NCBI RefSeq assembly: GCF_963576675.1 | Contig: NC_088912.1 | Location: 12,609,001 to 12,673,000 of the forward strand | Origin: Euphorbia lathyris | Taxonomy: Eukaryota; Streptophyta; Magnoliopsida; Malpighiales; Euphorbiaceae | Length of the DNA stretch: 64,000 bases | Direction: 5' to 3' | Shown: piece by piece, positions 47,226 to 58,000 of the stretch | Layout of the letters: the number at the start of each line of letters is the position of its first letter | Numbering within the stretch: the first letter of the stretch is position 1 | Made by a program: the position numbers and the translations under genes | Notes under the pieces: model-generated | What the model was told of the DNA's origin: nothing | Database searches by the model: none | The model's input: the letters and a program-made list of their open reading frames with translations, nothing else

Positions 47226-48650
47226 CAAGCTTGATAAATATTAATAATTTATATTTAATTAACTTTTAATTTCTTTAATTATTATTATTACTAGTCAAAG
47301 TTTAGTGTAATACAACAAAACATTTCATTGATATCCCAAATTTGAAAACTATCATCTTAACACTTAATTTATGTTGTTTGGCCACCTATACGTAGGACCA
47401 AATTACAAAGAAAATGAAATAGAATATGAGAAAATGGTACCAACGGGTAATTGTATAGAATTGTTTTACAATTTTCCAAAAACACTTCCAAAGATCAACA
47501 ATAATATAATTATTATAAGCCACTTAAACCATGGAGTTCCAGCATGGTACTTTAAAACAGAGTGATTTAAGAAAGCTGTTTGTCCATCCGAGCAGCAACA
47601 TGAACTGCCTGCAGAGAAATTAAAATTTAGATATCTGTTTGTCCAATACGAGCAGCAACATGAACAGCCTGCAGAGAAATTAAAATCTGAATGATGCATT
47701 TTTAGCATTAGATGACTGAAAATAAGCAAAACTAGGAAAATATGACCGCATATATGAATAATAATAATAATATTAAAATAAAATTATTATTAAGGTTGAA
47801 TATTTGATAAGAAAGGCTTATCATAATGAGTGAAATAAAATCCAAGTTACAAGAGTCAAAAGTGCTTAAAATTACTATCTTGCTCCTCAGAACCAAATTA
47901 AAATACATTTCACTACATCAATTGAAGTATATCCAATCAGGTCAAGGGAGTTGATTTTCATTCCAGGGAAAATTGTTAATTCTTCTCAATTCTCATCATT
48001 CCAAAAGTTCAATTCATCATTAGACTCATTCCAATACACATAGAGGATTGAAATCGAGTCCTAATGGCTATATGTACAATTCAAATTTCTGAAAGTTTTA
48101 TAATGTAAATAGATTTCAGAGAAACCCACCTCTTTGACTCCATAACATGGTTCAAGTAATTAATTCTAAGTCGCAATTGAAAGATCATTTCTGCAAAATT
48201 ATTAAAAAGCATACTTTTAACACAAACCTAACCAAGTCGAACAAAAAAGAAAGAAAGCATAGGAAAAACACAATCGCACAAATTAGGGTTTTCAGTAGAC
48301 CTGCAAATAACGCATAAGTATGTATCTAATAATAACATTTATACAAATAAACAATAAAATAGCTCAACTTTTGTTTGATTTGAGAACTAGAGAAACTCCG
48401 ATTTTGAGGAGAAGAGTATAAAGGGCAACAATCTCATGCACAAGGGAGCTTACCAATTCTTGTTCCAGTCGATCGTGGGGTTCGTCCAATTGACTAGAGT
48501 GTGACAATAGAGGTGGACGACCATGGTTTCTAGAGCTAATTCGAGTAAGGGAATGATTTCCTTCCGGAGCTAATCAAAGAGAGAGACGAGAGAGAGAGAG
48601 AGAGAGTTTCGTATAGGAGAGAGATGGTCTGCAATATTTTATTTTCTCTT
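47226..48650. other. Interior of CACTA-like region, no gene seen
   Basis: A ~60-bp tandem duplication (tgtttgtcc...gagcagcaacatgaac) lies at 47577-47693 and a GA microsatellite at 48583-48608. No transposase or captured gene was recognised. Confidence 0.45.
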
Positions 48651-48791
48651 TTCTTTTAACACTACAAAGTATTTTTGATTTCTTTATTAGGGTAAAGTGG
48701 CTTTTGTTTTGGTGGGAATTTATCCCGCCCAAAATATTTAGCACTTATAATGAGCGTAATGTTAAAAAATTTAGTAAAGTTAAGTTTTTTA

Positions 48792-49359
48792 TAATTAATA
48801 AGGGTTAATACACATCTTTGCCCTTGTGTTTTCTCGGAAAAACAGATTTGCCCTTAAATCAAATAAACCCACAAAACTATCCCTGAATTTTCCATTAACC
48901 TGCAATTATACCCTAATCTGACAGAGCTGCTAAACGGCGATGACATCAAACCTTCTTATCTCCAGAAAAACTTCAGATAAGAACAACCAATCACAAACAG
49001 AAAAAAATATGCACATTCAATTTCGATTAAAAGCAAGTTAGAAGAACAGATTGGTCAAAATTCATTTTCATAAAAGTTCAATCAACCTAATAAAATGGCG
49101 TCTAAACCTCCTAATTAATCCAAAAGCAATAGCAATAGAAAAAAATAAGAAACCAAATGAATTTTGATTGTCGTCATCCAATTTTTTGGAGACAAGAAGG
49201 TTTGATGTCATCCCCGTTTAGCAGCTCCGTCAGATTAGGGTATAATTGCAGGTTTATGGAAAATTCAGGGATAGTTTTGTGGGTTTATTTGATTTAAGGG
49301 TAAATCTGTTTTTCCACGAAAATACATTGGCAAATATATGTATTAACCGTAATTAATAA
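48792..49359. mobile_element. MULE-type MITE with 10-bp target duplication
   Basis: The element 48802-49349 (548 bp) is flanked by taattaataa (48792-48801 and 49350-49359). The arms match for about 155 bp (gggttaatacacat / reversed cggttaatacatat; aaacccacaaaactatccct in both). It is nested in the CACTA-like region and is non-coding. Confidence 0.83.
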
Positions 49360-49461
49360 TGACCTGCTTTTATTTCCACTCATTAAAATTACAGAAAATA
49401 TACTTTTAATGATAGGTTTTTTCACCACTCATTATTTTTTGCTCATTATTGTTTGTTTTTC

Positions 49462-49469
49462 TTGTAGTG
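49462..49469. other. CACTA-type right terminus
   Basis: TTGTAGTG, preceded by aatgag/ctcatta motifs. These differ from the GCCACG motifs of the left end, so the pairing is uncertain. Confidence 0.45.
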
Positions 49470-49655
49470 CTATCAATAGCATCACAACACCAAAGTCTAA
49501 AATCTATGGAAACTTGATCATTTCTGCTTATACAGCAACTTATCAAAAGAAATAGACTCAGTAAATTTCTCGACACTATGAGTCGTGCTCTCTTCGAACC
49601 TTCCACCCCAAAGTTTGGTCTCCTTAGTTTCAATTTGAGGTTGAGAGGAGCCACA

Positions 49656-50735
49656 TTGGGTGCATTGTTGAAAAATGAGGCACCACATTTAATTATTCAA
49701 CTACTTGGTTAATAATGGGTTCATTACATGGCTATAAATAGCCATGTAATATACTTCTCATAGTATTAAAAATTGTGGAAAAAAGAGAGAAAGGGAGTTA
49801 ATAGAGAGAGGAAATGGAGAAAATGAGCAAGCAGTTGAGGGAATTTTTCTTGCTTGTTAAAAAAAATGAAATTCTTCAATGTGGTCATTGCAAAAAACAT
49901 GGTCATGATGAGAAAATCTGCTGGCACAAGGGAAAGCCTAAATGTTTCAAGTGTAAGAAGTTTAGGAATTGCAGGAACAAGAAAGAAGAAAGTATCAATT
50001 TGGCACATCATGTTGAGAAAGAAGAATTTGTTTAATTTGGAGAGAAGTGCTGTTGAAGGTTGATAAGAAGTGCATTAACAATTCGATTCGGTGAGAAGTG
50101 CTCCGAGAAGTTGTTTGCGGAGAGAAGTGCTCTGTTTACAAGGTGATGATGGGAAAGTACATCATATATTAAAAAAAATGAAAGTTTTAAATTAATAGTT
50201 AAGGGGAAGATTGTTGAAAAAATGAAGCATTAATTTAAAATAAACAAAAAAACAAAAAGATAAATGAAAAAAATAATAAAAGAAAAATAAAAGTCTAAAT
50301 TGGGTGCATTTATTGTTGAAAAACGAGGCACCACATTTAATTATTCAACTACTTGGTTGAATAATAATGGGTCATTACATGGCTATAAATAGCCATGTAA
50401 TATACTTCTCATAGTATCAAAAATTGTGTGAAAAAAGAGAGAAAGGGAGTTAATAGAGAGAGGAATAATGTAGAGTGAGAGAGGCATAATTGTGCCTTGA
50501 GAGTTTGTGAGAGTTTATTTTAAAGGGTAGTCTAATTATTTTGGGGAGAGATAAAAATAGTAAAGATAATTATTTTGGGTATTTTTGGGAAACACCGACT
50601 GCTACTATTTTTGTTTTATCTCATTGTAACTCTAGAAAGTTTCTAGAGAACACCCTCTTGTAAACCTCATAAATTCAATAAAATTGAAATTTATTGCTTC
50701 TGCTAAATTGTCGTAATCTAGAAAAATTCCCAACA
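49656..50735 (+). mobile_element. Collapsed copia element (LTR piece, gag knuckle, 3' LTR)
   Basis: 49656-49813 repeats an internal part of the 3' LTR (50297-50470), including catggctataaatagccatg, a TATA box inside a near-palindrome. It joins directly to a gag fragment. The 3' LTR (50212-50735, TGTTGAAAAAATG...CCCAACA) follows a polypurine tract (aaggggaaga). Protease to RNase H, the primer site and both edges of the 5' LTR are gone. Confidence 0.7.
49814..50035 (+). pseudogene. Copia gag fragment with zinc knuckle
   Basis: A 73-codon open frame. CGHCKKHGHDEKIC is a CX2CX4HX4C knuckle, followed by KPKCFKCKKF, the start of the second zinc-binding element seen in Tork-type gags. The ATG lies in LTR-derived leader sequence, so the frame is a product of the collapse. 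Confidence 0.7.
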
Positions 50736-52585
50736 ACCTGTAATAATGCATAAAGCTTCAAACTTTTCCTAGGCAATAGTGTTTGGAGGGCAACAAACAA
50801 AGGATTGAAGGGAATTTAATTTGGTTTGGGTAGAGAGGGAGGCCGTCCGATATGGGTATGGAGAAGATGATAGCATAAGAGAGTGTGATTTCATTGGGTT
50901 GCCATGGAGACGGCAGCGGAGAGGGGAGTGTCTAGTAGCACGGTTAGCTTCTTATTTTCTAGAGGAGGAAGAAAATACCGATCCTAGTTGTCTTGCCCCA
51001 AATTCCTACTTTATTTATTTTTTTGGTAAATTTACATTTTTTATTTTTCTATTTACTCTCTTTTTCTTTATATATTTTACCATTTAAGATGAGGTATGTA
51101 TGCCTGTCATTATTTACATGTACAATTTAGGTTTTTTTGTCTTATGCAATATTTTAATATAATCATGTGTTTAGACTAAAATTCAGTAACTTCCATTGAC
51201 TATTTTGGCAATTTTTGTTAATTTTAATCTATGACATTCAGATTTTAAGAGTGCAGTAAAAAAAATGGTGCTTTTCCGACTTGGGGTTTAAAAACTTATA
51301 AATAGGGATTTGAGGTTTGCGAAGTTTGCACTTAAATAATCTATGAGTCGAATTTCAACTAAACAATAATTGTGGTTCAGTTAATTTATAAAGTTAGACT
51401 TTATATATGGTGTAATTTGCAATGTCAATTTTTTTAATTACTCAAAATTGCACATTTTCTCGATAAATATAGTAATTACAATAATTTTTTACAAAATGTT
51501 CAATTTTGTGAAATGCAGAAAGTACAAACATATATTTATAAACTTTTTAATCAGATTATTGTTTTTACAAATCAATCAAACCGCAAATAAAAATTTACTG
51601 GTTTAATTTTTGCTCAAACTATTTTATCTTATAAGTAGTAATATTTGCTTAAAATTATTAGTATATGAACTCTATGCTTCTTCCATTTTTATATATGTTG
51701 GTGAACTATAGTGACTTTTCTAGAAATATACTTTAAGGGTGCATTTGGTACGTTGTAATGCAATGTAATGTAATCAATGTTGTAATGTAATCAAATGTGT
51801 AATCATCTATTTTGAAAAATACATTATAATATTCTTATCTCTTGTTAATATTAAGATTTTAGTTCTTCTATCTATTTTTTTAGATTTTTAACAGTTATAT
51901 TTGGCATAAAGAGACAGGCAGAAACTAATATAATAACATGATCATTTTGTATCTACTATGGGCATGCTGAAAACTAAGATATATTCCATTAAAAATCTAA
52001 AAAAACTAGACAAAAAGAGCAAATGGTTAATATGAACAAAATCATAAACACCTTATAATATGTTTTTGAAAATAAAAAAACAAAAATATATATTAGGAAC
52101 TAATAAATTATTTACCTTATATATTATTTGAAGTAAAAAACCAAATTGGGAAGCTTGGAGAATGATAATGATGTCATCCTCAATTAAAAAAAATTGATGT
52201 CATGAATTATCATTATTCGCTAAGAAATAATGCGACCATCAATCCCACATGTCTACTTTGTCTTACAGGAGGCTATATGCATAAGGGTAACATAGTAATT
52301 TTCTGTGTATTGTTGTATGTTATTAAGTTAAACCCATGTGCTTTAACATGTCACTTTTGTAAGGGTCACACAAGGGTTGTTTATCTAGACCATTCCATTT
52401 GGCTTTTCCAGAGGAAAATCGGGGTGCCTTTATTGGATGCCCTGAAATGTCGGTTTTACCTTTTGTTTTCATTAAATTTACATTTTGAGGATTGAATTTA
52501 TTTATTGCTTGCACTTAAAATATGAATAAAAATCAATAAAAATGGTTTAAATCACTAAAGAAAGTCTTAATAGATTCTTTGTTCC
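50736..52585. other. AT-rich spacer, no gene seen
   Basis: A transposon-style end (gggtgcatttggtacgt) at 51738 has no partner. The 88-codon frame at 50821 and the 97-codon frame at 52202 have no recognisable family. Confidence 0.4.
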
Positions 52586-52589
52586 TAAG

Positions 52590-53113
52590 GATGACAATTA
52601 GCAAAGTATTTGTGGATATATAGTATCAATCTTAAACTCTTACCTGTTTATTTTTTACCTGCCCATATCCGTCTCATTACCCTAACGAGTATACGCTTTA
52701 CATATTGGTTCCATTTAATTCGTCGGTACCCTTGCCGGTTAAGAATAAAAAAAATAAAACAAAAAAATTACAAATTTAACAAAATATAAATTTAATAAAT
52801 CACTCATCTAAAAATTGAACATGTTAAACCTTAATTAATAAGAATAAAAGAGTTTGGTGGTATCACACAATTGTTGAAGAATAAAATGTTGAGCTTCAAA
52901 TCTCACATCTTATATATAAAAAAACAATAATATTTTTAAATATACCAAAAGAGTTATGATGGATACCGTGTACCGGGTACCTAGAGGCATTCTCATACTC
53001 GTCCCATTACCCTAACAGGTAGCGATTGTCTCATACCTTTTTATATAGTGTATGGATAGTCCGATTAGGATTAGGTAGTGTCGGGTACTCATGGGTACAG
53101 TACCAGTTGCCAT
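52590..53113. mobile_element. MITE with taggGATGGCAA-type ends
   Basis: The left end (taaggatgacaatt) and right end (reversed tagggatggcaactgg) are inverted, and phrases ctcattaccctaac / cccattaccctaac occur inside. An end of the same family is at 39025-39080. The target duplication is not clear. Confidence 0.5.
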
Positions 53114-53114
53114 C

Positions 53115-54080
53115 CCTACTAGTTTCCTATACTTGTAAAAAAACTTTATTTTCCCATATACTTTTAAAATATCTTATTTAGCTTTTGCATTTTTTTGAAG
53201 TGATCTATTAATTCATTGAAATCTGCGTGGCAAAGTAATGACAAATTTTGAAAAAGTAAAATTGTGTACGCTTTAAGAAAAGTGAGAAGGGCAAATAGAT
53301 TACTTTAAGAAAATTCAAGAGGCTAATAGGTACGTTTAAGAGAGTTAACATATCACTTTAAACAAGTTCGGAAGGTAAATGGAAGCTTTCAAAATGAAAG
53401 AGGCAATTGAGTTTTTTGGACAAATAAAAATGGGCAAAGATGTATTAAGCCATAAGCAAAGATATAATTATATAAGGTACAAATTTAGGTCTATGGTTAC
53501 TAGAGAGAGTTTATTGAGATTCCACATACATAGTAGTCCAATCTTAATATCTAACTTTCAATAAATGGTGCAATATCAAACCTTGATAAAAAAAAATATG
53601 AGTTTTTTCTGTGTAATTTCAAGTTTTGATCACCATTTTGTCCGGGGTAAATTTTTATTTTTTATAATTTTATCCTTTTAGCCAATTTATTTCATAAATA
53701 TTCACATTGCATGTATGTACTAGATATACCGATATTTCGCTATATTTAGTACCTATATTTTGTTATAAATTGTTCTTAATTACATTTTACAAAAAGGAAA
53801 ATTATATTCGTATAGTTCGTAAAATTAGCTAAATGTTTATATCATAAAGATAAAATCAATTATTAATTTTTAAAAAAATGTTACTTATGTGTTTAACTAG
53901 GTATGTTTGAAATAATATTGTATTTTATTTTACAGGGTTATATTAAAAATGTAGACATGTGTAGACTAGTTATAATAATTAATTTTTGGTTGTGAACCCT
54001 TGATCAAGTAATAAAAACATAATTGAGTTTCAAAATAAAATAGAGGAAAACAAAAAGAATAAAAAGGAAATAGAAAAATA
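53115..54080. other. AT-rich spacer, no gene seen
   Basis: No coding or repeat signal could be supported. Confidence 0.4.
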
Positions 54081-54300
54081 TGATTTTTATTAATAAATTT
54101 CAGCAATTACAAATGAAATCCCAACCGGCCCCAAACCCATTCTAATAGGCCCTTAAGATCCAGGATCCATACAACCAATAAACACATCACAAATACAACC
54201 TAAAATACAATAAAATGAATAGATCTTGGTGGGCAAACAGATGCCACACCACGTTGCTTGGCCACCACTTGGCCACTGAATAAGCTTTGTTGTACAAATT

Positions 54301-54350
54301 AATAGAGAGCCACGCCACTAGAACGAATCTGTTGGCTCTCTATTAGAGCC
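54301..54350. repeat. Overlapping alternative hairpins
   Basis: AATAGAGAGCCA (54301-54312) pairs perfectly with TGGCTCTCTATT (54333-54344). Part of that second arm, GGCTCT (54334-54339), can instead pair with AGAGCC (54345-54350). Confidence 0.55.
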
Positions 54351-54839
54351 AAGAACAGACAGCAAAAGGGGACTTCGAGGGGGAACTTCAGGTTCTTTCC
54401 TCTGGATCTGGACCTCTTCACTTCTTATTAAACTGCAACAGGAGGATTTTTGGACACTTCTCCAATGTAGACCTTCCTATTTTTCTTCTTCATCTTCATC
54501 ATCTTTACTTCTTAAAACTTCAAAACCCTGTCAAACGAAGGCGTTTTCAACATCAATAAGCAAGGCCAGTAATAACGAAGGAGAGAATTCAGCCAGAATT
54601 ATCAAATAAAAAACAATATCAGCAATAACCAGGCAGAGAATCCAACCGGATTCATCAAACAGAAAAAACAATAGAAAGAAGAAGGCGGGGAACACAAGCG
54701 GTCCTTGAGTAAAAAAGGGGTCACAGACAAAAGAAACAAGGGACGGACTGCGTTTGTTCTCTTGTCTTCAGGTAAAATTTCTTCTTTTATATACAAATCT
54801 AAGTCTCTGTAACATTAGTCCATCACCTATCACTAAGAA

Positions 54840-55075
54840 AACACATGGTAGAGGAGCTTTGGGGAGTGCCTATGCTATAGGGATAAACCGACTTTTCTAT
54901 CATTTCATTTGTATTGTCCTCTGAGGATTTTTGGGGAGTTCCTATGCTATAGGAACAAACCAACTTCGCTCAGAAGGTCTTTAAATCATCTGTATTGTCA
55001 TTAAGAAACACAGTATAGAGGATTTTGGGGAGTCCCTATGCTATAGGGACAAACTAAGTTTTCTCTTTTAGGAGG
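54840..55075. repeat. Three tandem units with a palindromic hairpin
   Basis: Each unit has ttggggag, then a palindrome around CCTATGCTATAGG, then aaac. The hairpins are at 54866-54884, 54938-54956 (GTTCCTATGCTATAGGAAC) and 55032-55050 (GTCCCTATGCTATAGGGAC). The second and third differ by a paired T-A/C-G exchange. Confidence 0.8.
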
Positions 55076-56469
55076 ACGGTAAATGAATGGAAGGATATGC
55101 TATATTCTTTCGCATCATTTTAAGTCCTCCAACTGTGCATTCAAAACACCAACAATACATTTTACAGATTCATGTCTTATCTAATATGAAATGAAAACTT
55201 TTAGCTACTGATGTAATCCTGAACCAAATGTTAACTATCTATTTTACACTTACAACTCAAATCCCCTCACCATATTCGGACTTAAGGAAAGTCAAAAAAT
55301 ACCCCTAATGAATCATATATGAGCCACAGAAATTTAGCATATTAATTACTAATTTCCATTGCAAAAATATCATCCCACAAAAGCATACAGAAGTGTGCAA
55401 GCAATCTGCCACAGTCAAATTTCCAAGCCTAAAACTATCCCAATGGTAAACATAAAATTCTATTTAAATATCATCCTGCTGTCAATTTGCTTTCACAGAC
55501 GAACAAAGGACTTAATATCCCAAATTGTATGCTTTAAATTAGATGGAAAAGGAACCGTATCAAACAGACGGTAGCACTTGAAATCAGCGAGTCATCTAGA
55601 GAACGATGCGCGAGCCATTCAAATGGTGACCGCAATCAGGCCCTTTGGGTTTTTCTTTTCAGTTGATGAATCTGTCCAGGTCCTAGCATTCACAAAAAGA
55701 AAGCTAGATTAAAAGAAATGAAATCAAATAAACAAATAGAAATCAACCATGAAAATCACTAACAACGAAACAGATTCTTAAAACACAACCAAATCTAAGC
55801 GAATTCTAGGAAAAGAAAAAAGAGAAATCAGAAAGCATAAGAGGAAATAAAGAACAGGGATATAGAAATCGGACAGATAGGAACTTATACCTCTGGGAAC
55901 CACGGTTGATTTCCGAGGAGCCTGCATGTTCAGATCATAAGAGTACCAGGCACCGATTTAAACGAGAGAGAGAGAGAGAGTAGAACGGCGACCACTAGGA
56001 GGGGTAGGCGTCGTTAGAATCACCATCACCGTTCAAGAGGAACCCACTGTTAATCCGCGCCGTCGCCGTCCAAAGAGCAGACGCCATGGGTAAGAGCTCT
56101 AGGTTTTTCGGCCCTGGATGAAGAAGAAAAGTGGCTGGAAAATAGGAAGGAGAGTTATAATTTGGGGGTTAGGTTTAAAAGATTAAGGTGAATCCTATAT
56201 GAGAAAATGAGACTCAAAATGTTAGGCAAGTGGGCTTTGGATTGAATTAAATTTAGTCCACGAATTCGTTTAAGTTTATTACTTGATCCTTTTTTTTAAA
56301 TAATTTGTTTGGGACAAACTAGTAGTTGCAGCAGAAAATGAAATTTTTTTTTATATAGCTCAATTAATGGTTGGATAAAATTATAAAAATGATGAAAGCT
56401 AAAAAAACAAATCAAATAAAGGTTTTGAAATTGTTAAGAAATTTAAAATCGATCCAAATTAATAACAAA

Positions 56470-56900
56470 AACGGCTCAATTCATACGTCTATGCTATAGG
56501 GGTATGAAAGCGGTTAAAATCAAATTATCGAAATGAGACGACTTACTTTATACGTCTATGTTATAGGGGTATAAAGTCGGTCAAAATAAATAAATAATTT
56601 AGAACGGTTCAATTCGTACCTCTATGTCATAGAGGTATGAAATGAACCAAAATAAAATTAAACGACTCAATTCATACGTCTATGCTATAGGGGTATGAAA
56701 GCGGTCAAAATCAAGTTAATTAAAATAAAACGGCTCAATCCATACCTTTATGTTATAGAGGTATGGAACCGGTCAAAATTAAAATTAAAATTAATGAAAT
56801 GGCTCCGATTTATACGCCTATGCTATTGGGGTATGAAAGTAGTCAAAATGTAACTAACTCAAATTAAATGGTCCAAACCCATACGCCTTTATTATAAAAA
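56470..56900. repeat. Tandem array of ~65-105 bp hairpin units, about 7 copies
   Basis: Units have the form cggctcaattcatac-CTATGnTATAG-gtatgaaagcggtcaaaat. The stems are about 13 bp with a 3-base loop, at 56480-56508, 56547-56575, 56613-56641, 56671-56699, 56739-56767 and 56809-56837, and a decayed last copy near 56880. Several stem positions change as pairs between copies. The core palindrome is the one in the 54.84-kb array. Confidence 0.82.
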
Positions 56901-56959
56901 TATATATATAAAAGAGAAATGAATCGAATAAATCAAATAAGTTTAATGCCAAAAAAATC

Positions 56960-57215
56960 ACATCTTTTAGTACCAATTTTGGGCGGGGTAGGGTGATTAC
57001 TCAAAGTTTTCTTCCCTACACGTAACCGACAAACGAACTTAAAATCTCTATTTCGCAGACCCCCTTATCCATTAAAATATATCTAATTCCGGCGTCCAAT
57101 CACGCCTTAATTTTGATTGGTGGCGACTCTAAAAACTAGTCTAAAAAACGTAAAATTATTAACTAGTTAAATTTTAACGCCCCGGCGCACGCGCCCGGAA
57201 AAATCCCGGTTGCGA
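56960..57215 (+). mobile_element. Possible Ty3/gypsy LTR end and primer site
   Basis: ...ttttgattgg is followed by tggcgactct (57121-57130), which resembles the start of the Arg-tRNA primer site of Tat/Ogre elements. A GC-rich segment (cgccccggcgcacgcgcccgg, 57178-57198 region) lies downstream. No gag was found, so this is tentative. Confidence 0.25.
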
Positions 57216-57261
57216 CACTCATGATTGTCATTTCCTACTTTCTAATTGACCCCACTGTTTG

Positions 57262-57440
57262 GTGTCTTTCTCTCCTCGTTCAGCGAATAGGGTTGCACAT
57301 GCTGTTGCACGACATACCCTTTCCAATGCTAATGAGTTTGATTCTTTTATTATTCCAAGCTGGCTAACAGCTGCCATTTCTAAGGATCTCGATCCTTTTA
57401 ATTAGTAAGTTGAAGTATTTTCCTCAAAAAATAAAATTCA
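57262..57440 (+). mobile_element. LINE 3' end (RNase H tail), 5'-truncated
   Basis: The plus strand reads VSFSPRSANRVAHAVARHTLSNANEF without a stop until TAG at 57403-57405, then an A-rich tail (ctcaaaaaataaaa). It is closely related to the piece at 15133-15410. Confidence 0.75.
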
Positions 57441-57751
57441 CTTTCCATTACTTTTTAGTCTCAACAGCAATGTGAAAGGAACATTCTATTTTCGCATGCA
57501 CGTGCAAAAATTAAATAGGACCAATTTTAAATAAAGAGAGTCGAAGAGTTTAAATTATTCTCGAATTAAGGCCAAAAATATTTTAAATACAAGAAAAATT
57601 GTGACTGAGCTTACTCTTTTTGTTGGAGAACTTCTACGGCTGAATTGAGTGTAGGTAATTGAGTAGTGTAATAAAGGACAAGATGAAGAATATAGATTTG
57701 GTTAGCTATTTATTATTAATTAATGAACATAAAACTAAAGGAAGCACACAA

Positions 57752-57868
57752 ACACCGAGCAAATATACCGTAAATGCTGAGACACTGAGCAAATATACGG
57801 TAAATGCTGAGACCTTCTTTATTGTTAAAATCACACAAACTCTTAGCAAACATACAGAAAATGCTGAT
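57752..57868. repeat. 30-bp repeat, three copies
   Basis: acaccgagcaaatataccgt... at 57752-57781 and 57782-57811 in tandem and a diverged third at 57839-57868. They lie just beyond the 3' end of the RIP-like frame. Confidence 0.75.
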
Positions 57869-58000
57869 ACCTTATTTATAATTACAATCACAGCCTTTTT
57901 AGCTAGAACTGAAGCATTTTTAGAGCACTGGCAGCAACTTTTCCACAGCTTTTTCAACAAAGATTTCCCCAAATCTTTCTTGTCCAACTGTTCTTCCAGA

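Larger units (their letters stand above)
54085..56100 (-). ncRNA. Possible spliced minus-strand transcript, small-peptide or non-coding
   Basis: On the minus strand a GC-richer leader-like block (56100-55891) contains a 30-codon frame (56087-55995), a GA-repeat and a second short frame starting at 55927. It ends in a donor (gag|GTATAAG, 55890). A matching acceptor (gaatgctag|) sits at 55683-55684. A 3'-end-like region with an AATAAA-type signal (about 54095) lies 1.6 kb downstream. No known protein was recognised. Joined frames give only a short basic peptide. Strand, extent and transcription are inference. Confidence 0.3.

Noticed and set aside
56085..56087. ATGGCGTCTGC start in a good context on the minus strand as a real protein gene
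   Set aside because: The frame closes after 30 codons at 55995 and no splice site inside it extends the reading. Kept only as part of a possible transcript.
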